Shown: positions 59,101 to 64,000 of the stretch, one piece after another
How positions within the stretch are numbered: the stretch's first letter is position 1
How the letters are laid out: each line of letters starts with the position of its first letter
Assembly (NCBI RefSeq): GCF_921293095.1
Contig: NC_060251.1
Span: 92,924,566-92,988,565 of the forward strand
Source of the DNA: Ischnura elegans
Lineage: Eukaryota > Arthropoda > Insecta > Odonata > Coenagrionidae
Direction: 5' to 3'
DNA: 64,000 nt
Notes under the pieces: model-generated
Databases searched by the model: none
What the model was told of the DNA's origin: nothing
Seen by the model: only the letters and a program-made list of their open reading frames with translations
Position numbers and translations under genes: made by a program

Positions 59101-62100
59101 CCAAGCTTGATTTTTCAATGAGTGACATTAGCTTGCATGCACAACATGGAGAAGATTTGTAGCTATATGCATTTCCTAAGCATGATTGATATATGAAACC
59201 ATATATGGGATCATTTACGCTTATCATTTTTCATCTCGTCAATAGTAAGTTGCCTCAAAGGGTGATTCAAAATGGTATATTTTTTGTACTAATCCTGTGT
59301 TGGTCTGAAACTGCTACCTGCTAACAGCCTGCATTGCAGTGGCGCACATATTCTCGCCCCAAGGTCTTCTCACTCGACGTCAGTGGGAACCAGAATGACG
59401 TCATACAGGCTTTTCCCATCATTCATACTTGGCCGTCGCGTCGCATTTTCGCACGCTTGAAAATTTTCACTTTTCATTTAATCATGAAAAATAGTTATCG
59501 TCATTTAAAAATTTAAAAGCATGAAATGCATACTCCAGGAGTAATAATCTTTCAATTTAGGCAATAAAAATATAATGGGAAACCACCCTATTGAGTTGCG
59601 AGGATTTTTTTTTACCCATACTCCAGGAACTTTTGATCATTAATTAAAAGAGGTCAAGAAAAGAGAAAAAAGAAAAGTATTTTTTAGGTCTTCATCCAAT
59701 TTATATATAATGTTTATGCATTTCAGGAAAGCAAATTAAAGAGCCAATCCATGTACCTGATAAGAAATTGCCGGCAGGGTGGCGCAAGTTTGCCATTAAG
59801 AGGAAAATTGGTGCTTCTGCTGGAAAGTGGGACATATATATGCAAAGGTAAAATGTCTGACTGAATCCATGGGTCAGTGAAAGAAGCAAATAATAATTGT
59901 TATTATTTTATTATTACTCCTTGGCACAAATTTCTCTGCATTTCTTATTCAGATACAGGAAGACTATTTTTAGGCTAGTTTCATTAGAATGTTGAGTCAG
60001 GAAAGAACTGCAAATTGTATATGACTGAATTAAAAAGGCCAAATGTACATCTTCATTTCTGGCTCTTATTTTTTCAAATAATGGATATTAGTAAACTGCA
60101 GCTATATGAGAAATGAGGTTCAGAAAATCTGCCTTGTATGTGACAGTAAGGGAGTAAATTGCCTGCCCCTTCTGCTTCTCGACTTAGGCTCCAAAAGCTC
60201 TGTGAGGTTATCATAATTTTATTTCCATTTGTGTTAGTAAATTTTCCTGGCAGTTAAGAAATTTATAAGTTTAACATATTATATTAGTCTTTTGATCCAA
60301 ACATAATGGTGAAGAGTTTTTATGACACATTTTAATTTAAACTCTGGTAATTTAAAAAATAAATTAATCATTTCTTCTAACTTTTCTGCAGTTTAATTTC
60401 TTATATTGTATTCAGTTGTTGTAACAGAAATGTTTCTTAGCAACCATATTCAATAATGTGATGTTGCTGAATTGATTGCACCTTCATCTTTTGAGAAGTA
60501 TCTTTCCCTGTGCAGGTACTATATTTACTTATGAGTTGATTTTATTATCAATTGATGTAGTTGATACTGTTTACGTATTGTGCATCTTATTTTAATTGGA
60601 AATTATTTGTGAAGCCTTAATGTGTGATCTTGAGTAGTTCAGATTTGCTAAACAGTTTCATTCATGATTTAAATATTTGTATTGTGTCAAATTTCATTTC
60701 TTTTTTTGTTAAATATTTTTCTGACATTTTCAATGAAATAATTTTAAATTTAGTGCAGAGTTTTTGTGTAATTTTTTTGTGGAAATACTATTCAAGTGTA
60801 AAGTATTTCTGGATTTTTTCTCCTTCTTTGTTACCTGTTTAAACTTTTAATTTTCATCTTTAACATGTTTATTTTCATATTTTTAATAAATATATTTTTT
60901 TAAATGATTATGCTGAGCAATTGTTTAATCAGCTATGTTATTACCTTTATATTATATATATCTTATTACCTCATATCATTTTCTTTAAATTTAAGTGAAG
61001 CATCTGACTGATTCTTTCACCCTCTGGGTCCCATGTTAGGCAAAACCCCTCCATACTTGGTACATCTTTGTTTTGTAAAGCCTGTACCATGATAAAACTA
61101 AAATACTTAAACTGGGGACGCAGTAGTTAGTTTTTTATTTAAATTTAACGGTAAGGAAATGCACCTGCCAAAAAACCATATGAAGTTAAGAAAGAATCTA
61201 ATTAATCAACACTAATCTTTGAAGACAGTATGATTATACAACAATAGATACCACTCTGAGCACTCACACTGCTTACATTGTGGTTGCCATCCTGAAAAAA
61301 TAAAAAGTCCCCTTTTGAAATACGATCTCTTTCTTTCCTGGTGTATGATCTTGGTCAAGTCTTATTTTGTCCCAAGTTAGATCCCTGTCACAAGTGTGGG
61401 CTACTGACTGTACCATATTTATCATATTTTCATTATTGTTGCACCTCATTCATCCATATATATTGAATAATATATGATGTGCCTCATATGTATTGATTTT
61501 CTGACAAAAAAGTAGTGGTGCAATAAAACCCTACTATCACCTGTGCTTGAGGATATAATATTTAGTTTCATTGCATCTGTTTCTCCTTGGATGGAAAACC
61601 TAAAATTTTCAATGAAAGTTTGCATCAAATGGAGACTTCAATTAATTATGATAGGTTGATGGGTTGATTACTTTGTACGTTTCACTTATCAAGTTACGCT
61701 GGGTCATAAAAGTAGTTTCCATATCTAATTTTTCTTCTCTTTTTCCAGTCCGGATGGTCACAAAATTCGATCTCCCCATGCTCTCCGTTCCTTCTTTGCC
61801 AAACGAGGTGTGGACAACATCAACTTAGATCGGTTTGACTTTGCACCCAGTAAGGCAGTCTTTCCTCGTGATGGTGGTCGACCAGCCCTAGCTCTTTCAC
61901 CAGAGGAAATAAACGCTGCCCTTGAAGAAGAGAAGACACCCTCTAAACCCTCTAGTCCGGGACCCCCTATGAGACTTTCAGCTGGAGGTCCCAAAGTTTT
62001 GCTCCCTAAGGGTCACTCGCCTGTTAGTCCAGTAGCCAAAAGACTGAAAACTTTGATGCCTCGTGCCAGGACTTCTACTGGAGAAAGTTCCGGAGAACCC

Positions 62101-62149
62101 CTACCTCAGCTGGATGCTATTTCTCCTGCTGAGACACCAGAAAGTGGTG
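34943..62149 (+). CDS. MBD-R2: MBD-R2/PHF20-like chromatin protein, 5' part of gene (10 coding exons, 3' end outside window)
   Basis: Spliced model: 34943-35132, 45235-45422, 46391-46554, 49086-49223, 49941-50035, 50138-50235, 56832-57173, 58403-58691, 59727-59847, 61749-62149. All junctions are GT-AG and phases agree, giving 2,026 nt or about 675 codons with no internal stop. Seen in order: polar Lys/Glu/Ser-rich N-terminus (1-163); Tudor-like domain 1 (about 164-225, with GARLEARD, then W-x-x-x-x-DEW); Tudor-like domain 2 (about 230-285, with [11 protein letters not shown] and the FYDGYTKTV strand); Pro-rich and Lys/Glu-rich linker with basic clusters RRRRKKK and RKRKIQ; MBD (about 508-576, with [19 protein letters not shown] and SPDGHKIRS); basic tail with PVAKRLK. 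Family knowledge: PHF20/MBD-R2 proteins are NSL-complex subunits that read methylated histones and help MOF acetylate H4 at promoters. Tudor plus MBD in one protein favours the insect MBD-R2 form, since vertebrate PHF20 has no canonical MBD. The expected C2H2 and PHD fingers lie beyond the window. The start ATG has a good context (CAACCATGA) and opens the phase-compatible exon 1. Unseen alternative or extra exons cannot be excluded. Confidence 0.87.
36692..36729. repeat. Perfect hairpin, 17-bp stem, 4-base loop (intron 1)
   Basis: gcattccaaaattgatg, then gttt, then catcaattttggaatgc. The stem is perfect but short and does not extend, so it is shorter than usual for a miRNA precursor. Confidence 0.75.
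37238..37417. mobile_element. Non-autonomous hAT element (180 bp), perfect 8-bp TSD (intron 1)
   Basis: The left end cggtgccggatttaccgtta and the right end gggtaaatccggccctg are inverted (type 'CAGNGCCGGATTTACC'). It is flanked by accccctc on both sides (37,230-37,237; 37,418-37,425). Confidence 0.82.
38415..40050. repeat. Cluster of gaactgttc / tgaacagttc inverted motifs
   Basis: gaactgttca and tgaacagttc occur as an inverted pair at 38,426 and 38,459. Variants (gttcattt, gaacagg, tgaacagtta) recur at 38.68-38.93 and 39.97-40.04 kb. These may be the ends of one or more unassigned elements. Confidence 0.35.
42661..42674 (+). repeat. Mononucleotide G14 run
   Basis: Fourteen consecutive G in intron 1, on the coding strand. 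Prone to sequencing error and slippage. Confidence 0.9.
43679..44206 (+). mobile_element. Helitron-like non-autonomous element (intron 1)
   Basis: It starts TC followed by tacatatatgtataacagag and gatgtttgttcgtctgtccg, then tatacggctgcatggattga, the conserved 5' region of a widespread insect repeat class. It ends caagcaacgccgggtggctg then gCTAG|T, matching the Helitron 3' hairpin plus CTRR rule. It has no target duplication and a host A|T insertion context. Non-coding. Confidence 0.65.
45015..45110 (-). repeat. tRNA-derived SINE (family 1), minus copy, near exon 2
   Basis: The reverse complement contains gatccaggttcgtaccccgg, tcaaggtgatg, then tttcctccgtgaaatttttg, matching the B-box and tail of the copy at 4,922. 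It lies about 125 bp upstream of exon 2. Confidence 0.55.
45235..45422 (+). CDS. MBD-R2: MBD-R2-like exon 2 (residues 64-126)
   Basis: Acceptor TTTGCTGCAG|AT and donor AAG|GTATTT. It encodes a Ser/Thr/Glu-rich stretch followed by basic KRSRKLDR, with no recognised domain, and ends in phase 0. A reading frame continues past the donor into sequence that looks non-coding (hydrophobic, AT-rich), which supports the donor. Confidence 0.72.
46391..46554 (+). CDS. MBD-R2: MBD-R2-like exon 3 (start of Tudor 1, residues 127-181)
   Basis: Acceptor CAATTTCAG|GAGG and donor GATG|GTATAA. The last third encodes [18 protein letters not shown], the opening of the first PHF20/MBD-R2 Tudor-like domain. The Trp codon is split TG|G by the intron and completed exactly by exon 4. 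Confidence 0.88.
46705..46878. mobile_element. Pogo/Tigger-type MITE (174 bp), TA target duplication (intron 3)
   Basis: The termini CAGTGAAACCTCTATTTTAC and GTAAAATCGAGGTTTCACTG are inverted and directly flanked by TA on both sides (46,703-46,704; 46,879-46,880). These are typical pogo/Tigger ends. Non-coding. Confidence 0.85.
47433..47492 (+). repeat. SINE-like tRNA head with A-run (intron 3)
   Basis: ggtttagtgactgctgaatg is followed by the B-box ggttcaaatcc, then tgtgtaaagccttaaaaaaa. It ends in an A10 run, as in a retroposed copy. Confidence 0.45.
49086..49223 (+). CDS. MBD-R2: MBD-R2-like exon 4 (core of Tudor 1)
   Basis: It encodes [19 protein letters not shown] and then [19 protein letters not shown], the diagnostic core of the MBT/Tudor-like fold: aromatic, acidic strand, then W-S-x-R-[FY]-D-E-W. 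Acceptor TTTAAG|G and donor CAG|GTAGGA. This is the strongest family signature in the gene. Confidence 0.92.
49941..50035 (+). CDS. MBD-R2: MBD-R2-like exon 5 (Tudor 2, first half)
   Basis: It encodes [19 protein letters not shown] and then [12 protein letters not shown], the first strands of the second Tudor domain (EGE-V-x-A-x-W-x-D motif). Acceptor CATCTTTAG|G, donor AATG|GTAGGT. The split Asp codon is completed by exon 6. Confidence 0.9.
50138..50235 (+). CDS. MBD-R2: MBD-R2-like exon 6 (Tudor 2, second half)
   Basis: It encodes [15 protein letters not shown], the last strands of Tudor 2, followed by the basic helix [17 protein letters not shown]. Acceptor TTTTTTTCAG, donor AAG|GTATGA. 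Only 102 bp of intron separate it from exon 5. It ends in phase 0 before a 6.6-kb intron. Confidence 0.9.
50570..50950 (-). pseudogene. LINE 3' fragment, minus strand (intron 6)
   Basis: caatccttagattggtttga and tgcagctctccactcaattc correspond in reverse to the NQS/WRAASNQ C-terminus of the (GAT)n-tailed LINE. atcgtgtctcaggatatg and cacttccatagagaagcatg match upstream coding pieces. catcatcac marks the 3' tail. Heavily mutated. Confidence 0.6.
51335..51555 (+). repeat. Dispersed repeat also present at 62,430-62,580
   Basis: Shared ordered phrases: gagtgaaaccacactc / gagtgaggccactctc, cagagacttcaattgtt, catacttcc, caaagtctca / caaaatctca and ggcattattttcagt / ggcatagttttcagt. Both copies are in introns of the same gene. 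Confidence 0.5.
52614..52700 (+). repeat. Pogo/Tigger-like terminus (solo end)
   Basis: cagcacactccctattatcc then gggctaatgataagg and cgaattatctgaaaacacg resemble the terminal 'tattatccgg' sequence of Tigger-type elements. It is preceded by TA. I found no matching right end. Confidence 0.4.
53093..53160 (+). repeat. tRNA-like segment in the left arm
   Basis: gacagcccagtggatacggt resembles an A-box and gcgaggtcgatgctcgctca a degenerate B-box. A T-run (pol III terminator-like) follows at 53,163. The mirror copy is at about 54,715-54,783 on the minus strand. It is not a canonical tRNA. Confidence 0.4.
53531..53746 (-). pseudogene. Cys-rich C-terminal remnant, possibly piggyBac-like transposase (left copy)
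   Basis: It reads outward into the left arm and ends ...[20 protein letters not shown], then a stop. The spacing C-x2-C-x4-LC-x2-C-x4-FH resembles the C-terminal cysteine-rich domain of piggyBac transposases. No catalytic DDD region is visible. The assignment is tentative. Confidence 0.35.
54157..54345 (+). pseudogene. Cys-rich C-terminal remnant, possibly piggyBac-like transposase (right copy)
   Basis: It mirrors the left copy and ends [20 protein letters not shown], then [11 protein letters not shown] and a stop. It keeps two more upstream Cys than the left copy. It reads outward into the right arm. Confidence 0.35.
55987..56752. mobile_element. Pogo/Tigger-like non-autonomous element (766 bp)
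   Basis: The left end CAGTGAGTCCTCGTATAACG and the right end CGAAGACTCACTG are inverted, with subterminal 'gtgacgttatcgcgaa' variants repeated at both ends. The right flank is TA; the left flank is TG, probably a mutated TA. The interior has short frames only. It ends about 80 bp before exon 7. Confidence 0.72.
56832..57173 (+). CDS. MBD-R2: MBD-R2-like exon 7 (Pro-rich then Lys/Glu-rich linker, residues 292-405)
   Basis: Acceptor CTACTCCATAG and donor GAG|GTAAGT (perfect consensus); both flanking introns are phase 0. It encodes [10 protein letters not shown], a basic cluster EDRRRRKKK (possible NLS), a charged helix with [20 protein letters not shown] (coiled-coil-like), and an acidic SEDEVE end. 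Codon use and the clean 342-nt frame differ sharply from the surrounding repeats. A pogo-like element ends only about 80 bp upstream of this exon. Confidence 0.85.
57174..58402 (+). other. Intron 7 of the MBD-R2-like gene
   Basis: GTAAGT...TTCCCAG. AT-rich. No repeat or gene recognised within it. Confidence 0.7.
58403..58691 (+). CDS. MBD-R2: MBD-R2-like exon 8 (linker with NLS-like clusters, residues 406-502)
   Basis: Acceptor TTATTTTCCCAG, donor ATA|GTATGT. It encodes a Ser/Pro-rich stretch, [36 protein letters not shown] and an acidic end. It has no globular domain, and the basic clusters suggest nuclear localisation. One base carries over to exon 9. Confidence 0.84.
59300..59592 (-). mobile_element. 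668-bp TIR family, copy D (5' part only, minus strand, intron 8)
   Basis: Reverse-complemented, it starts AATAGGGTGGTTTCCCATT and follows the family through gaaagattattactcctgga, gtatgaatg and gcaggctg-tagcaggtag, then stops matching. It lies about 135 bp upstream of exon 9. It is the only family copy inside the gene. Confidence 0.7.
59727..59847 (+). CDS. MBD-R2: MBD-R2-like exon 9 (first half of MBD)
   Basis: It encodes [19 protein letters not shown] and then [14 protein letters not shown]. This is the start of a TAM/MBD fold: L-P-x-G-W, basic strand, small loop, G-K-W-D-[IV]-Y. Acceptor GCATTTCAG, donor AAAG|GTAAAA. The AG|T Ser codon spans to exon 10, a split inside the MBD. Confidence 0.9.
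59848..61748 (+). other. Intron 9 of the MBD-R2-like gene (interrupts the MBD)
   Basis: GTAAAA...TTTTTCCAG, 1.9 kb, very AT-rich. No repeat or gene recognised. Confidence 0.75.
61749..62149 (+). CDS. MBD-R2: MBD-R2-like exon 10 (second half of MBD, Pro-rich tail)
   Basis: It continues [20 protein letters not shown], the canonical second half of an MBD (S-P-x-G-x-K-[IL]-R-S), then [11 protein letters not shown], a Ser/Pro-rich stretch, [14 protein letters not shown] (basic) and an acidic end. The donor GGTG|GTAAGT is perfect consensus. No later exon is recognisable from 62,150 to 64,000, so the PHD and C2H2 part lies further downstream. Confidence 0.9.
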
Positions 62150-62429
62150 GTAAGTGTCTAAAAAGCAATTTTCAAATGTTCCCTCTTAGTTGAAATGTTG
62201 TAATAGAAGCCCCTGAAAACAAGTGTGGTAGTTCTGTTGCAAGTGAATCTGTTGTCATGGCTAGTTCATGCAAAATAAAGGGCAGGAAATTTAGTCACCG
62301 ATAATGAGTGCTCACCATTCTCCTACTTCTTTGACTACTAGTACCCCTTGCATTACACAACTTTTCTTAATCTACATCTCCACTGGAGATTAAAAGTCTC
62401 GTAATTGAGTGTCTACAGTGGAGTTACAG

Positions 62430-62580
62430 GTGAAAATGGGAGTGAGGCCACTCTCAGAGACTTCAATTGTTGCCCGTGGGCAGTCATACTTCCCATCTAT
62501 CGAAACAAAATCTCAAGAATGGGAAAAAATTTTATTCTTCTGAGACTTATAGGTGGCATAGTTTTCAGTTACAGTAGACT
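62430..62580 (+). repeat. Dispersed repeat, second copy (intron 10)
   Basis: It matches 51,335-51,555 in the same orientation and ends at ttttcagttaca, directly before the possible pogo-like element at 62,575. Confidence 0.45.
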
Positions 62581-62833
62581 TGTTAATATGAACAACGTTA
62601 TTGCGAAGTTGGTCCCGGCAAAACGACTAATCCAATCTATAGTGAAAGAAATGTAATTACAAAATTACAAACTTCAGTTCTGGATATAAAGTGGACTTGA
62701 TTGCAAAGTTCCATAGATAAGCAAAGTGTTTATATGCTAACTAACTCTCTTACAAAGTTAGTTTAATTCGTACATAATATAACCTCTGGTTTTCCCACCT
62801 CGTCAACTTCGTTACAGCGAGAGTTCTCTGTAT
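62575..62833. mobile_element. Possible pogo/Tigger-like element
   Basis: TA-CAGTAGACTTGTTAATATG on the left and GTTACAGCGAGAGTTCTCTG-TA on the right are weakly inverted and TA-flanked. Internal 'gcaaagtt' phrases repeat. The ends match poorly, so the call is tentative. Confidence 0.4.
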
Positions 62834-64000
62834 TTTCCATCAGTGGTCCATTGTTGAGATAAATCCTCAAAACAGTAGTCTTGGAGACCTCTCAAAGGCT
62901 GTGAAATTGGTAAATAAAAGGGAAATTTTGCCTTTTTTGCGAATTTTAAGTGAATCAGTGGAAAAATCACGTCTATCACATGAATCAAAATCTATTAAAG
63001 CCTAAGCCATCATTATTTAACACTGCTGACGTTCATTTGATCTCTCTCATTATGATTCCAAGGTCAACTGGCTTGTTTTGTCTTGCGCACATTGCATTCG
63101 CATGATATCGTGCACTGTAGTGATGTCTCCACCAGAATTTGCCATTAAATTTACCACAGCCTCTCTCTTCGATTCACATTTATCAATCCTGAAATTCTCC
63201 TAAATATCTATAAAGATGCGCTTTCTCTGCTGAAGAATTAGATGTTCTGAATCAATAAAGTGCTGAAAGAAATTTAATGTAGCCGCGAAAGAGCGGAGAT
63301 ATAAGCTCACGTGCCCAGCACGCATCAAAGTCGAGCAGTAATTCTGGTGACTCACCGCGATGCATTCGACAGCATTATTGGATAACTTGTTGCAGGAAAA
63401 CCTTAAGTGGGGGCCTAACTTAACAATTATGTTGACTTTAACATGGCCGCTTGCTGGGGACTAAAACGACTTGCCACTGTTCACTGTGTGGCAGAGCGAG
63501 TCTTCTCGTTTGAAAGCAGCCTGAATTTCACGCCATCATGCTGGGCGGCCGGCAAAAAGTCGTTTCATCTGAAAGCGACCTCAATGTACCTTGTGCCTGC
63601 ATTTCAAGCCATAGACGGCGCACTGTCAGGCCAGATTGAAATGGGTGCCTTAGTGACCACGGCGGCTGTCAAATGTGCCGAGCCATCAATGGCGCAATTC
63701 GTCTCATTTGAAGACATCCATCGAGACCTATGGTTATTTCAAAGCACAAAGCGTTGGGGGAAGTTGGGGAAGGGAAGGAAGAAACCAAAAGGATTGGAGA
63801 AGAGGGGGTTCTAATTATTAGCGGACGGATTGTCGGATATTCGGCACTCCACTGACTTTCGTTGCTAAAAAAATCATTTCGACTCACCCCCAGTTCAAGT
63901 TTCTTTGTATCCGATTGTGTTTAGTTATACGTGCTTCTTTCACTGCCCTTCTTGACCGATTGGCAACAGCTGTAATTAATACTAAGTGGTTTTGTTGAAT
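62834..64000. other. Intron 10 continuation, no exon recognised
   Basis: A 123-codon plus frame (63,443-63,814) lies in a somewhat GC-richer patch. It has no domain I recognise, no acceptor in frame with exon 10, and no Cys/His spacing of a PHD or C2H2 finger. Confidence 0.45.

Noticed and set aside
63443-63814. 123-codon open frame as a possible later exon of the MBD-R2-like gene
   Set aside because: It has no PHD or C2H2 cysteine/histidine spacing, no family match, and no acceptor compatible with the exon 10 phase.

Overview
The window is eukaryotic nuclear DNA, most likely from an arthropod and probably an insect. It is AT-rich, with long non-coding stretches, GT-AG introns and dense degraded transposable elements: several LINE lineages, hAT, mariner and pogo/Tigger-like elements, a Helitron-like element, and tRNA-derived SINEs. 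The one host gene I can reconstruct combines Tudor and MBD domains, an arrangement known from insect MBD-R2. I cannot name the species. There are no bacterial operons, rRNA genes or CRISPR arrays.

Region 1-34,900 is intergenic repeat territory. A LINE family with a (GAT)n-type 3' tail has left 5'-truncated pieces at 0.6-1.3, 2.5-5.9 and 27.5-28.3 kb. A CR1/Jockey-like LINE lies at 19.8-21.5 kb and another LINE 3' end at 22.5-23.4 kb. SINE copies cluster at 4.7-5.1 and 8.6-10.9 kb. Four hAT-type elements here have recognisable 8-bp target duplications: 8,988-9,247 (inside a SINE), 12,001-12,221 (7/8 match), 20,011-20,282 (inside a LINE) and 23,487-23,800. A related copy at 13,475-13,763 has an eroded one. 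A deleted mariner lies at 17,091-17,615. A 668-bp terminal-inverted-repeat family has copies at 15.6, 19.1 and 33.0 kb, plus a fragment at 59.3 kb.

Region 34,943-62,149 holds the 5' part of a plus-strand gene. Ten coding exons join in phase into about 675 codons with no in-frame stop: an acidic/basic N-terminal tail, two tandem Tudor-like domains, a Lys/Glu-rich linker, and a methyl-CpG-binding-like (MBD) domain split over exons 9 and 10. This matches the MBD-R2/PHF20 family, a chromatin reader of the NSL (non-specific lethal) histone acetyltransferase complex. The C2H2 and PHD fingers expected at the C-terminus are not in the window, so the gene runs past base 64,000. The introns are large (10.1 kb, 6.6 kb and others) and hold a Helitron-like element, a hAT element, pogo/Tigger-like elements, SINEs and LINE fragments. 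Intron 6 contains a near-perfect inverted repeat with arms of about 0.72 kb.

The most interesting structures are this intronic inverted repeat, which carries a cysteine-rich, piggyBac-like coding remnant and a tRNA-like segment in each arm; the datable nested insertions (hAT in SINE, hAT in LINE, 668-bp element inside another inverted-repeat element); the recurring 668-bp family with an overlapping TGACGTCA/CACGTG site; and the apparent lack of an N-terminal THAP domain in the MBD-R2-like gene.
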